Shown in pieces: positions 21,970 through 33,279 of a stretch of 64,000 nucleotides of DNA. Source of the stretch: Rhyzopertha dominica (lineage: Eukaryota > Arthropoda > Insecta > Coleoptera > Bostrichidae); assembly GCA_025024175.1 (NCBI GenBank), contig QCXZ01000001.1, forward strand, positions 7,936,001-8,000,000, in the 5' to 3' direction. Each line of letters opens with the position of its first letter. Position 1 is the stretch's first letter. The position numbers and the translations under genes are program-made. The notes beneath the pieces are model-generated. The model did no database searches. It was given only the letters and a program-made list of their open reading frames with translations, and was not told where the DNA came from.

Positions 21970-22730
21970 ATGTTTATTTGACACGTTACTTCGTCTTTTT
22001 TTAAGTATTATATTGCTATAGTATTGTTCAAACTCAACAAAAAAAAACGTATGTATCAAGCTCTATCAATTTCTCAGGTGCTATGAAGATACAGTCATTT
22101 GGATGGACGCATAAAGTGCTATTTTGCAGTAAAGTACTGGTACCGTCAGATATCTGTGCTGCTGAAATCGGGAAAGCAGTAGATGCGTAGTAGCCCAGGT
22201 AAAGTATCAAGCAACGAGCTATGAGACTGACTTATGCAGAGGGTTTTACAGCTTGATGGTCGGCCGGCATGAACAATTGGGATTAGTGGCACGCTTCAAA
22301 GTTCCTAAATGGCCCGTATTCAAAAAAATCTTGTGGCTTTTTTTGAAATTTGTTAGTTGTGATAATTTAGCAATCAATAAAACATGGAAGTTTTTATAAC
22401 AAATTTTATTTAATGCAGACCTGATGCTAACTGGCGCGACCCGCGATCTATTTTTATGTGATACTTTATTGGGTTTAAATTTTCCGATGTATAAAATAAA
22501 AGCCTTTGCATGTCATAACGAATTTATACAAATTTAATGTAAAAACATACAAATTAGTAAGTAGAAGAATATTTACATTTGTTAGAAAAAATTTACAATA
22601 GTGCACAATAAAATTTATTTACGGTAGCAATTATGTTCAATACAGCTGGTTAATAAGCACATTATAAGAGTCACAAACTAAAAAATGTTACTCACTATCA
22701 CTTTCACTGCTAAATTCACGATTAACTTCT
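21970..22730. other. Unassigned stretch
   Basis: No recognised motif. AT content rises again after 22330 towards the transposase remnant on the minus strand. Confidence 0.3.
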
Positions 22731-22734
22731 ATTA

Positions 22735-23110
22735 TTAATTCTTGTACATGATTCGCTCTGTACCGATTTTCAATGTCCAGTACATGCCATACATGCTGAG
22801 TGCATCGACACTTGTTATTTCAGCTTCATGTCTAATTTTTAGCAGCATTTCATTGCTAAATTTTTCACCGGTGTTCCCTCGTCGAATTCTTTGTTTCAGC
22901 TGCCCCCATATCATTTCAATGGGGGTTGAAAATTCAATGATATGGGGGTAATCGTAGAATGGCAATTTTTAATTTCTTCAAAAACTTTTTTGTGCCAAGC
23001 ACTTCCAACAATTCTTTTTTTTGTGTAGTCCTCTTCCCCCACGGTTTAAAATCAGCAATAATCTGTTCGACCAGTTGCCCTACTAAATGTATTTGTCACA
23101 AACGCCTCTT
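22735..23110 (-). pseudogene. DDE_3 transposase remnant of a second subfamily (copy D)
   Basis: The minus-strand frame 22735-22965 reads TPIEMIWGQLKQRIRRGNT, then GEKFSNEM: the NPIExIW block with the third catalytic Glu, followed by the usual basic helix. Upstream, shifted frames give the ELLEVLG and KKFLKKLKIAILRLPP region that precedes this block in the family. The rest of the element is not found. The sequence differs from copies A-C, so it is a separate lineage. Confidence 0.65.
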
Positions 23111-23585
23111 AATAAGTGGCAAAATGTAAGCATATATGTAGGTATAACTGAATAAGTAAAAAATATTGCACTTGGTACGCTTATATGCTGTAAAACTTTA
23201 AAATATAAGTAAACACATACCGTTTATAGTAGAAGTAGAATAGTTCCGATTTCTTCTTATTTCCAAGAAAATATATACAGGTAGTAACTACGTTTATGAC
23301 CTTCTGGATAAAAAGAAAATTTTAACCTGTGAAAATACAGGGCAGAGGACGATTGCACACCGCGATCAAAAATTAGAAAATACGGGCTGCCGCATTGAAA
23401 TTGAAATGTTTACCATTCATGATTATAAAAATAGATACTACTCATTAAATTAGGAAAGAGTAAGATTTAGTCACACATTAAAAGCTATTAGATGAGACAT
23501 ATTTGTAGTTCAAATAATAATACCAAATAATGCTCATTGATTTATGTGTACGGAAAAAAATTCTAAAAAAGCCTAAACACAATTT
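23111..23585. other. Unassigned AT-rich stretch
   Basis: May contain an eroded 5' part of copy D, but no motif can be read. Confidence 0.3.
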
Positions 23586-23589
23586 TTGG

Positions 23590-23770
23590 ATACTGTCCAC
23601 TCGGCTGAAAAACAGTAGAACGTGCCGAACCCGTCTGTTATTTACGACAGCTTCAGGTAAACCATTGTGAGCGGTAATCGGCTGTTCGTATAATGAGTCT
23701 CATAGATCGTTGCCTGATACTTTAGCAAACCGCTTATCGGAGCTCATTTTGGGCCTAGACTTTGGAGCAA
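23590..23770. promoter_or_regulatory. Moderately GC-rich island
   Basis: Contains CGCTTATCGGAGC at about 23730, GGTAATCGG near 23671 and several CG dinucleotides. The change from the AT-rich flanks is visible but milder than for other islands. Confidence 0.25.
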
Positions 23771-23774
23771 ATAG

Positions 23775-24755
23775 ATACTCAGAATGTTGCGGGTCCGTTT
23801 TCCGCACTTAATCCTGTCATTAATGTCTATCGCTATGTCCAAAACTAATACAATAGTTTTGCGCACCAAAGATATTTCATATTCTTTTATTTTTTCCGTA
23901 ATCGTCAGGTAAAATACGTTCTACTTAGAAATAATTTACTGGACTTTATTATTTATTTCCCATTCTTGTATTTGTCTAGATAGAAGTATTTGTTTGCATT
24001 TTGCACCCATATAAGGAATACTTTATGTGAATTTGAATTTCATTCAAATCTGAAAATGGATTTCAGCAGTGTCACAAGTGCGCGCGGTACAGAACTGTTG
24101 GTGATGGCTAGTACCAAATTTAGATTTCCAAAATTATTATCTAGTGGTGAAATGTTTTGGAGATGTACTGCGAAAAAAATTGTGAAGAACCCTTTCTGAA
24201 TCCTCAAAAAAGAAAAAAAATAACACGAATTCACTTTAACTTCTAATATATTCAAGCTATTTCCAGTGATATTTCTGTTAGCAGCATTAATTTACAGCAA
24301 TGACGGTAGTTAAATACATATGTTGCTGAAATTCGTCCACTTCTGTTTTCCATTACTTTTGATTGGTGTTGTGTAAAACTTTCGAATTTCGTAGCCATAA
24401 TGGCAAAAAAGCAATATCAATACACAGTTGTGCGTAAAAAATCACGGAGTGCGAGGTGTCGCTTCATTGCCCAATCGATAAAAAAATTTACCATAACATT
24501 ATCCCACATGTCGTACATTATAAATTCTTTGATGGTAAATGGCATTAATATAGTCATAAACAAGAGCATATCAGGCAATCGGTCCGCTCATAAATGACCC
24601 AAACAAAATCATTATTAACTCCAAAAACCCCATTATCTCAACCGAACAGAAACGTCGAGTAGTATTACAAAACTGGAAAAATTATCCGAATCGATCGTAA
24701 ATCAGTATCGCAATATACTATATAGGCTACCCGGCAATAAAACCGCCAGCAATCA
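23775..24755. other. Unassigned stretch
   Basis: Frames at 23990-24199 and 24400-24597 (the latter opening MAKKQYQYTVVRKKSRSARC) have no recognised domain. No repeats seen. Confidence 0.3.
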
Positions 24756-24759
24756 ATAA

Positions 24760-25260
24760 AAAATCTATAAATGAAGTTATTATGCAGAGTTCAACAACTC
24801 GCATGCAGAGCGCCGGAGATTTCCCGGCAAGATAGAACCTTAAGTTCCCGGAAAGTTGACACAATCAGCCGGGAATTAAGCAAGCGTAATTGCTCCTTCG
24901 TTAGCTCCTGTTATTGTTCCCGCCAACATAAAAAAATGCGTCGCAGATACTGTTGTCATTTAGATTGCGCTCCGTACGTTATTATTTTCAGCTATCGCGC
25001 AATCTTCAATTTTCGTTATCGCTTATCGCGAACGGCATCCGGCTTGCTTGCCGACCTGGCCTGACCTCTCACGATTACAAACATGCAGATCTGCGGACGA
25101 TTACAGTAAGTCACAGATAGATTAAAGTGCGCATACGTTATATACAATGTACGACATTGTAGCGGCGTCTAAATGGAGATCGCCGACTGTCGTTTTTCAT
25201 CTCGATTGCGCTATAGATCACCATTATTCTGGCGCAATCGAGATGGATATCGCGCATTGC
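24760..25260. promoter_or_regulatory. GC-rich island with GATAA words and a perfect 14-bp palindrome
   Basis: GTTATCGCTTATCGCG at 25015-25030 contains two overlapping TTATCGC words, and CTATCGCGC lies near 24992. At 25198-25211 CATCTCGATTGCGC is repeated exactly inverted at 25232-25245 (GCGCAATCGAGATG) across a 20-bp loop. The 97-codon plus-strand frame 24771-25064 is Arg/Ser-rich without a motif. Candidate regulatory element; the palindrome could be a protein-binding site or a hairpin. Confidence 0.4.
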
Positions 25261-25321
25261 AATGTACTAGATATAATCCAGGTAAGCACGCGTTTTAAAT
25301 TTATTCATTATTGGACACTAT

Positions 25322-26343
25322 TGTAGCATCCAAAATAGAGATGGGCGTATGTTAGTCGTTATTAGTTAGTGTTAAATAATTTGTATATTATTCTTATATC
25401 ACATTCACGCCCTTTCTTACCACTACCCCACTCGAGTTCCGAGTGACGGACAAGGCTAGCACGTTTAATTAGACCAGTCGGGCAGCCAATCAAAACGCAA
25501 CATGGAAATACAAATAAATGACGCATTAGCGAGATAATCACACAGAGATGGATAGTTAACTTACGGCGGGTGCCCTGCACCCTTGCGCTGGCCCTCTGGA
25601 ACAGGATGAAGCACACGTAGGCAGGCAACCTGTAACATATGATTAGCAGGGATTGCCACCCTTAGGCCCCAGTCTTTCAACCAGGCATTCCATACATTGG
25701 CCGAATGTACGGACCCACTAAACCACCTAAAACCCCTGGTGGAATAACGGTATACAGAGGTTTCTGTTCCATCTGCGAGGAACTCCTGGCACTTTCACTG
25801 GCCAGGTCACTGCCGCTAGCAGCAGGTCTCGGACAGGATGATCTAGACCACGCCGTCCAGGACTCCTATAGCTATGGGGTGGAGGAACTGCCACAAACCT
25901 CCGCAGCCACTTGCTGCACAGATCCACTTGGTCTCGTGGCCACTGCCACCGGACTACTAATTAGTCCTGCGCCCACCGGCGCCCACACAATTACTAAATA
26001 TAATGGCCAATACACATAGTACCCCTTTCAATAAGCATATACCTCTATAAATACCTGTCACACAGGTAATGCAACTTATCCATAATGCTCACGTGGCCAC
26101 ACCACTACCATTGGGCACTACATCACACACACTTATACATAGAGCCATACTCTCGTGCTAACCTCTAGCACACTCTATGCCCGACTGTCCCATTTCTTTT
26201 ACAGCCCTTGCGTCTTGTCCTAGCCCTTGCTGGCCTGCTGTTTTCTTTAACATTCGAGTAAGACACACCTCTCTTTCGGAGTAATGGCCACATGAAGTGA
26301 CAGATTTACCCATTTTCATTAATCTAAATTTTGGGTTGCTACA
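25322..26343 (+). repeat. Solo LTR of a retrotransposon with 4-bp target duplication
   Basis: Begins TGTAGCATCCAAAA and ends TTTTGGGTTGCTACA, an imperfect terminal inverted repeat of the TG...CA type. It is flanked by CTAT on both sides (25318-25321 and 26344-26347). The length of 1022 bp fits an LTR. No internal region or second LTR is present, so it is a solo LTR left by recombination. A TATA-like TATAAATACC lies at about 26045. A partial, more diverged copy lies at 6595-7205. Four-base duplications are typical of Ty3/Gypsy elements. Orientation is arbitrary. Confidence 0.8.
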
Positions 26344-26350
26344 CTATACA

Positions 26351-26611
26351 TCAGGGATTCAAATTTAGTTCAGTATGAAGATGCGAACTTTCGTTCCTTT
26401 GTGGGATCCATTTCACTGCATCCAGTACGTCAAAATTAAGCATACTAGTAGGGTTGTATTTTTTTGGCAATGACAGTCCCTTGTTTAACCTAAATATTCT
26501 TGGGGCTTTATTACTATCAAGTTGTTCTTCTCGCAAATCAATATCGTGCGAATTATGCGGATATGCAAGTGTAGCAAAAACATCAATGGGAGGACGCCAA
26601 CTCCGCACCAA
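26351..26611 (-). other. Unrecognised 86-codon ORF between LTR and Harbinger element
   Basis: Starts just outside the LTR target duplication. The frame reads RPPIDVFATLAYPHNSHDID, then NKAPRIFRLNKGLSLPKKYN and FDVLDAVKWIPQRNE, which looks protein-like. I do not recognise the family. It may be a fragment of another transposon. Low confidence as a gene. Confidence 0.25.
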
Positions 26612-26728
26612 ATAATCCCCTAGAAATTTAGTTACAGTTTATGACAGGCCAATTTGGCACTGGCCATAAGCGAACGACCGGTGAACTGGGCACTTTTGAG
26701 ACGGTCCATCTGAGCACCACTGATCTTA

Positions 26729-27812
26729 AAAAAGAGCCGTTTGCCACTATACTTATTTAAGTATTGAAATTAGTTCTTAAAATTATTATACTGAAAATTA
26801 GATGCGCGCGCCGTTTCAGTACAAAAAATTAGCCCACGCTCTATTTTCTTGTACTGAATTTCCATACTTCGTATTAAAACTACGCAGACCGATGCGCACC
26901 AACCTGTTTTACCGTTTATAAACAAAACGTTCATAGGACCTACTTTTCGAACCTACGCAATAAGCAGGGTTGTGAGATTAGGTAACTTTTGTACTGACAT
27001 CGGTGAAATAAACGTTTGAATAGGGGCTATTTGTTATTTTGGGCTGACTGCCTACTACCAGCTAATTAATACATCAACATGAAATGCAGTTTTAGGCCTC
27101 TTAAAATATGTATATTGCTGTGAGTATACTTTTGACTTCCCCGGGAACGTGATGTGTTGTCATGCTTTTGTAAATGAAACGAAATTAATGCTTTCATGGA
27201 ATTGTGTACCTTGTTTCCCTATTTTGTTATGGACAAGTTCAAACAATTTTTCAAATGAAGCATTGCTCATTTGTAGAAAATTTTTATATGCTGCTGGACC
27301 TTCTATTAGCAGCTCTTCTTTGAGCACATTTAAGAAGCCATGAACATTCATTCTCCTTGCAATATCATATTGTTAGTATCAACGCTGATGCATTTAATAA
27401 TGTCAATGTCAACAGGCATTTTTTTACTTTTAACTACAAATTTTGGTAATTCAGGGTGACCACAAACACAAACAACAGTAAAGTAATTGTTTATGAGTGG
27501 GTTACATCTAAGGTCTACTTTTCTCTAGCAGTAGAATAGACCTTACATTGCATTTGCTATTGCATAAAAACGGAATTTAATAGATTACGGTTAGATTAGC
27601 TTTACGTTCAGAACATCACGATTAGNACTACANAAGGGCGCACGCGCACGTATTGAAATACTTACTGAAAAGAATTTGTAATTACAAATTGAGAACAAAA
27701 CCCTACGTTTATTTCTTGTATTGAAACGGCGCGCGCATCTAATTTTCAGTATAATAATTTTAAGAACTTATTTCAGTACTCAAATAAGTATTGTGGCAAA
27801 CGGGTCTTTTAA
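26729..27812 (-). mobile_element. PIF/Harbinger-type element, internally deleted
   Basis: Inverted ends of roughly 100 bp: left AAAAGAGCCGTTTGCCACTA, right reverse complement AAAAGACCCGTTTGCCACAA, followed in both by ATACTTATTT and later GATGCGCGCGCCGTTTCA. TTA precedes and TAA follows, fitting the 3-bp TWA target preference of PIF/Harbinger. Only about 1.08 kb lies between, against 2.5-4 kb in complete elements. The single coding remnant is the start of the nuclease on the minus strand. Confidence 0.75.
27160..27351 (-). pseudogene. N-terminal fragment of Harbinger-type nuclease
   Basis: 63 codons reading FLNVLKEELLIEGPAAYKNF, then LQMSNASFEKLFELVHNKIG and KQGTQFHESI. This is the N-terminal block of HARBI1-like nucleases ('LLKELRxxDxxxYKNFLRMxxxxFdxLLxlVxPxIxKqdT'). 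The DDE core that should follow is absent. It sits inside the inverted ends listed for 26729-27812. Confidence 0.75.
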
Positions 27813-27814
27813 TA

Positions 27815-28700
27815 ACGGCACTACTTTTTAATACCTTTACTGATAATATACAATAATTTTCCACTTTACATTATATTAAAGGTGTGTCATCTTTAATTTT
27901 TGAAGCCTTGCATACATCGCATTAAAGTTTGTTTTTAAAGCTAATTACATGTTCTTTACAAACAGCGCATTTATTTCTTTAAAGAAATCATTACTCAATT
28001 TTTATATCGTTCTATGGAGAAAAAAGACTCAAGTTTGAGACATAAGTAAAAAACAATAACCTGTGTAAATGTAGTAAATAATGTAATAATAATAAAATGT
28101 ACTCATAAAACTGCCAATCTTTTCCTAATAAACTTTCGCTTTAGTTCTGCAAGTTATTGATATGTCTATCAGAAACAGAGCATATTTGAAACAAATAAAA
28201 TATTTATTCTCTGATCACTGCAGGTCCACAATTCATTCATTCACTTTTCAGCACTTTAATTTTATAATTTTTTACAACTAGCATTTTATGTTCACGCTGG
28301 TTCTGTTCTATACATCTATCCATCTGTGTAGCGCCAACGGATATGATAAAATGTTGATTTGCGTAGGTAGGTATACGGGGTAACGAGTGGAGGGTAGCTT
28401 CCTTGTCTCAAAATAAATCGGAATCATTTGCGTGGCCAGGTTATTTTCCCATGGCGCAGCCGACTAGTTAATCCACCATCAAGCATCAATGTTGGTAATC
28501 ATTCATAACTACCCTCAAGCAAACTCTGCAGAAAAGTTGACGAAACTATATTTAAAACAAAAAAAAAACATTTTAATGTGTTAATAATGAGATAATAATT
28601 TGAGAAGCCGTATTGAAATAGAGTTACACAGATGTATGCAAATATATTTCTCTAACAATATATTTCGAAACAAACAATAGATATTGGCCTGAAGTTTTTC
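27815..28700. other. Unassigned AT-rich stretch
   Basis: No frame or repeat recognised; ordinary AT-rich intron-like sequence up to the 3' side of the next LINE fragment. Confidence 0.3.
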
Positions 28701-28748
28701 AACGTTCTATCACCCTTTTTTAAAAATAGGACAGCCCTTTGAACTCTT

Positions 28749-29171
28749 TCACATAGATAAAATAAAACTCGATTTGAGGCAAATATTAAATATAATAGTA
28801 GTGAGAGGATGCGCTAGTACAACAGTGTGGTCCTTGACAAGAAAGGGTGGTATATGATCAGGACCAGTTATTCGCTTAGGTTTGATCGACTTCAGTGCTT
28901 TCAGCACCTGATCCACTCTGAAACTGTCAACGTACAGATGAGTAGACTGGGCCTCGACTGATTTTAGAACCGGAGCCCTCGAATCAACATAAGGTTTATG
29001 AAAAAATGTAGCAAAGGCATTCACTATATGCTCGGGAAAAATCCAGAGGTTGATTTTCATTAATTCATGCATGAAGGAACATTACCTGGACTATTCTTGC
29101 CTTTAACGTAGGCCCAAGATTTGTTTTGGTTTACAAATATATCGAATTCAATGTTCCTTATATAGGGTTTC
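28749..29171 (-). pseudogene. LINE ORF2 fragment, start of reverse transcriptase
   Basis: The minus frame 28749-29072 reads HIVNAFATFFHKPYVDS, then VDQVLKALKSIKPKRITGPD, then HIPPFLVKD and LAHPLTTIIFNICL. This is the N-terminal RT block of LINEs (FaxxFxsVY, LkxLKxxKxxGPDGIPxxxLK, plus the Leu-rich helix). Upstream to 29171, NQNKSWAYVKGKN matches the linker between endonuclease and RT. The copy is interrupted at 29172 by a MITE end. The element stops after FNICLKSS at its 3' side. Confidence 0.8.
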
Positions 29172-29173
29172 TA

Positions 29174-29335
29174 CAGGGTTTCTATAAATGATTCACGCAA
29201 CGCGGGCGGCGTTGATTTGTGAATTTGCGTGCCGCCTTTTTGCAACTGCTGCAAAGCTACAATATGCACGGCGATAGTAGATGAAGGCTGCAGCTGCGAA
29301 ATATAAGGTTTCTGCTTAAGTTAAGTTAAGATTTC
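29174..29335 (-). repeat. Partial copy of the MITE at 40984-41328
   Basis: Begins CAGGGTTTCTATAAATG after TA at 29172-29173 and shares CGCGGGCGGCGTTGATTT and CTACAATATGCACGGCGATAGTAG with the reverse complement of 41180-41328. The other end is not recognisable, so the copy seems truncated near 29335. It is inserted in a LINE fragment. Confidence 0.7.
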
Positions 29336-29339
29336 AGCA

Positions 29340-29735
29340 GGTACCTACCTCAAATCGTCACATCCAATTAAGGAAAAATGTAAAGTATCAACGAACCCCA
29401 AATAAAATTATTAAAATTAACTTAACACGAAACTTAATTTATTTAATGTAAATATCTTAAAAACTCCCATATTTACCTACAGTATTTCAATATTCGTGAT
29501 CTACAGAAAATTAAATGGGGGACCTTCGAACAAATACGTATTTTAGTCTTTAGAAACTAATTTCATTATGCAACTATGAGTACATCTAAGATAATTAGGA
29601 CACCTTTTAAGAGTAGAGTTGTTTGAACTATATACCGTATACTGCAAAAAAGGGACATTTTGAAGCTCTTAAACAAATTAAGCAATCACTGAGAAAACTA
29701 CAGGTAGCAATTTACTGCAACAGCCAATAAAAAAA
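29340..29735. other. Unassigned stretch
   Basis: AT-rich, no frame or repeat recognised, ends at a GC-rich island. Confidence 0.3.
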
Positions 29736-29739
29736 AACT

Positions 29740-30060
29740 ACCCCCGATCACTTGTTCCCACGACTGCACCCCGTCGATTTCGGCATCCAAACACGAGCCC
29801 AGTTTAGCAACAGGTGATTTGGCACTATCGTCCCCACCCCTTGCACGGAGCACCCCACACAACCCGTAGATTAGGCTCCCCGGTCCTTCGAGTTTATTGT
29901 CCTGGCCGGTCCCTCTTTTTGACAGTCGTAACGTCATTACGTAACTTGGGGTGAAAGAGGCAGCATGTTTTGCGGTGCAGAGAGTGTGTAAACCATCTCG
30001 AGTGCCATGGTATCGTTTGCGCACAGCTTAGGTGAGCTTGCATTTTATTTTTCTCGGTAT
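29740..30060 (+). promoter_or_regulatory. GC-rich island with bZIP-type words and a possible alternative first exon
   Basis: The island carries TAACGTCATTACGTAAC at 29928-29944; TTACGTAA is a palindromic PAR-bZIP-type site and ACGTCA a CREB-type half site. Further on, GCCATGG at 30004-30010 places an ATG (30007) in an ideal start context. Its frame runs MVSFAHSL and meets a donor-like G/GTGAGC at 30032. An in-frame TAA lies upstream. A short 5' coding exon feeding a plus-strand intron is possible, but there is no transcript evidence and no core promoter motif I can name. The 108-codon minus-strand frame over the island has no motif. Confidence 0.3.
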
Positions 30061-30239
30061 TATTCGATTCATATTGGTTTAGAAGTAGTTTTTTGGTAGT
30101 TATTAGGGATTGTTTTATTTTCTAACCAGCATATAGCGACAAAATCAAGTTTAAATACATGGTTCGACTCAAAATTCCATTAACAGGGTGGTTCAGGTTT
30201 AAATTAGGAAAATTTGAAAACGTTTCATTTTTTTGTTAA

Positions 30240-30490
30240 TAAAGCTCACAAGTCGGCGACCACTGTTGTATTTCAAGCTATTCAAGATCTTTTTAAAGAT
30301 CTAATGAGCTGGAAGAAGTAGGGGTGTTTCCTGGATCTGTCAAAACCTTTCGAAGAAGTTAACATTATTTTCTATTGTCAAAGATTGAAATGACGGGATT
30401 TAATAGTTATATCCAACAAATATAAAACAACGGTACAAATGAGGTAGAACCACATAACTCTCTCCTTGGTCTTCTGATCTTGATGTAAGT
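30240..30490 (+). pseudogene. LINE reverse transcriptase scrap (motif A region)
   Basis: Reads KSATTVVFQAIQDLFKDL, then a stop, then GCFLDLSKPFEEVNIIF, the RT motif A block (canonically FLDxSKAFDxV) with the catalytic Asp replaced (FE for FD). Downstream frames are broken. Short and inactive. Confidence 0.65.
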
Positions 30491-31550
30491 GTATATAGTC
30501 GGTTGCAGTTTTAAACCGTCCTTAGTAAGATAATTACATCATTACTTAGAGAAATAATGTATAATAATGATCTTGTAGATAAACACTGTCTAGTATACAA
30601 GATTTATACAGTATATGACGAATCTATAATAATCTTATTCAAATACAAACTTTAAATAAATTTTGCAATCGGCTGTACATACAAATAGTCTGAGAACCGG
30701 CATCACTTTTTATTTGTACTTTTGACTAAGCTTAAGTGTGCCACCAGTGGTATTTAGTATTTACGCAATTTTTGAGCACTTCTGAAGCATTTACTTGCAT
30801 CGTTTAAAATTTGTCCTTTTCAAAATGCAAATTTAAAATGTAAAAATCTCACTCTCTAAGATGACAAAAAAATGTCGGGTAGCACGGACATATTTTAAAA
30901 TATTGTCAAAGTGGTGCAAATAATTTTATTTTTCATAAAAAGTAGTGAAATTTAAGTTTTCTAGGAGGTATTTTTTTATTTTGATCCTTAGATATTAAAA
31001 ACGTTACTTCTATGCTTACTTTTTTTTCTAATTTTAATAATGTTGCTTATCAACAAATCAACTCTTGTCACTTCGTAGTAGGATAATAGTTTATTATCAG
31101 GGACGTGGTAATTAAGTTTAAAATAATGTCACTGCTTAAAATTATTAAAGACATCTGATTAAGTTGTATATAACTCTGCCATTTATATAATATGGTAGAA
31201 TCGTGTATTCCTGAAATTGACTTTATTATGTNGCAAANAATTATTGTTATTCCATAACTTTATTTAATAATAAAAAAATTCATTAAAAGTTCATTAAAAA
31301 ATAATGTCGATAATCTTCATCATCTGTTTCTCAAAAATGATATAGATCTTCAATGTGAGAAACTTGGTTAGATGCACTGTCCTCTTCATCGCAATTGCTG
31401 AAACTTCTTCTTTCCTCTTTATCATCTCATTTAAAGTTTAGAAATAAATAATAACGTTTTTGATATTAATGGCTATTCGAGCAATATCTTTGATTATAAC
31501 GTTCTCGTCGTTAAAATGTTTTTATCTACAAAACCAATCTTAATTCTTCT
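30491..31550. other. Unassigned AT-rich stretch
   Basis: Contains two Ns near 31233-31238. Very AT-rich and stop-rich. The part after about 31260 may belong to the eroded end of the protein remnant at 31560-31880. Confidence 0.3.
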
Positions 31551-31559
31551 ACCTTGCTT

Positions 31560-31880
31560 AATCGTTCGCCACTATACATTTTACAAACATTTTTCTAAAA
31601 ATCGATTTTAATACCTGAATAGGCGGGGATTCTTGAAAAGCCTTCAATAAATTGTTGAGAGTTTTCTAAAATTGTGAGAGGTTGCATTTTCGCTTTCTTA
31701 AAGAAATAATTAACTCTTCACATGCTGTAAACGCATAGAGCCCTGCAAGTGCTGGCAATAAATTTTGTCCCAACCTTTTATATAGTTTGTTTATATTTGT
31801 ATATATGTTGTGATTATTAACACCAATCTTCAACCAAATGTCAGTGGTAGTGGTTCTACTACTCGTATATAAATGGCAGG
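31560..31880 (-). pseudogene. Fragment of a recurrent transposon-associated protein (L-P-A-L-x-x-FT-x-C type)
   Basis: The minus strand reads DIWLKIGVNNHNIYTNINK, then LYKRLGQNLLPALAGLYAFT, then ACEELI and RKRKCNLSQF. The order 'hydrophobic helix - LPxLxxxHAFTGCDxxxxFxxKGK' is a block that I recall from many insect and mollusc uncharacterised, transposon-like proteins. Here H-A-F-T-G-C-D is altered to Y-A-F-T-A-C-E. Further downstream FRKMFVKCIVAN fits the KFVCxxYG block. The superfamily name is not known to me. Confidence 0.5.
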
Positions 31881-31884
31881 AAGT

Positions 31885-33270
31885 TATATCTTAATAAAAA
31901 TGTCTAAACAATAGTAAAACTTTCATTTTTTAACTTAATTTGCATGTTATCTTGGTTCTCCAAAAAAGTAACTTTCCATACCACACAAGGGTAAATTTTT
32001 GACATACCCGATGCACTTTGATCTAACGCATAACGTAAACGTATTAAAACATCATCCAACCATTATTACCTCTTGCAAATCTTGTAGAGTGTCACGTGCC
32101 ATCTGGTCTCCAGATTTCTTACAGTGGAACTTGATGGATCTTCGCCGATACTCACGATTGCCTTTCATGCATCAGTTAAGTGCGTATAAGACACTCCGTC
32201 ATTGTACCCTTTCTTTTTGCGTTTGAAAATCAATCAACGTAACATACCGTTCGAGTACTTCCTTGTATATTTTCTAGATGGAGATAATGCGTCGCGCCGC
32301 ACTTTACGGTCACGTTCCCATTGACATGTGAAATTCCTTTAAAATGTCAGCAAATGGTGATATCACACGCCCGAGAGGGAAAACGGAATGGAGCAGTCGT
32401 GCTGTGGCTTAGAAACTTCAGAGAGGTACTGAGGCTCTCATGATGAGATTACAATGATTATTCATTGACCTCCATAAACGTTTGTTATGTTCAACAACTT
32501 TGTTGACACTTCAGGGTATATTTTTGTGATTAGCTTTTAAGACCGTTTTAATAATAAGTGGAAATAATATATTGCTTAGTACTTCGTCTGTTAATGTTTG
32601 CAAGTTTAATTTTTTAAAGCTTTGTTTTACGTATTTCAATGAGAATTGTACTTCCAGAATCTATGACATTATTTACTGTCAAATCCTTAAATTCGTGATC
32701 GAGGCAAGCGTCAAAAAATTCCAGTAATTAAAGCCCTCTACGGACTTTTGTACCACTAAGTACTTATCTGTTCAAGCAGTACATGGTTATATTACCTTAG
32801 TCCGTAAATATTTTGAATCAGCTGCGTTTGTTAAGAATTTATTTATTTCTTTGGGGATGCTTGTACGACAGAGGTGGAAGTGGGAATACATGATTGGATA
32901 CCAAATAGTGAAGCGATGATAACCATCTTCGCGATAGATTAATAGGATGTTTGGAAATTTCTATGGCTCCTCGAGATTTTCGAGTTGTGAAATGGAAACT
33001 TTCGCTAGAACTGACACAGAAAAAGATGGAAACCTGATTTTATGCAGTGTTTATGTTCATTAGGCTTGATTTTAATTGATCTACTTTTTCGTCGAAACAT
33101 GCGGCACCGCACGAACAAGAGATACTGGAAATACCTCTAGAAGATAGAGGATATTTTGTCCTTCAGAGATGGAAGAATCTGTGACATTTTCGAAGGGAGC
33201 TGGAAGAACAGATATTAGGTAATCCTCTCGGGTCACATGCTATCACTCGAGATTATTCAATTTTAAATTA
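31885..33270. other. Unassigned stretch
   Basis: The 75-codon frame at 31999-32226 has no motif. Around 33050-33200 the text may be eroded LINE linker, since a LINE remnant follows, but nothing is readable with confidence. Confidence 0.3.
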
Positions 33271-33279
33271 TTTTCGACA

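Noticed and set aside
24771..25064. 97-codon plus-strand frame rich in Arg, Ser and Cys
   Set aside because: Composition-driven frame in a GC-rich island, no recognisable domain.
29698..30024. 108-codon minus-strand frame
   Set aside because: Same reason as other island ORFs; sequence has no domain and begins in CpG-rich text.
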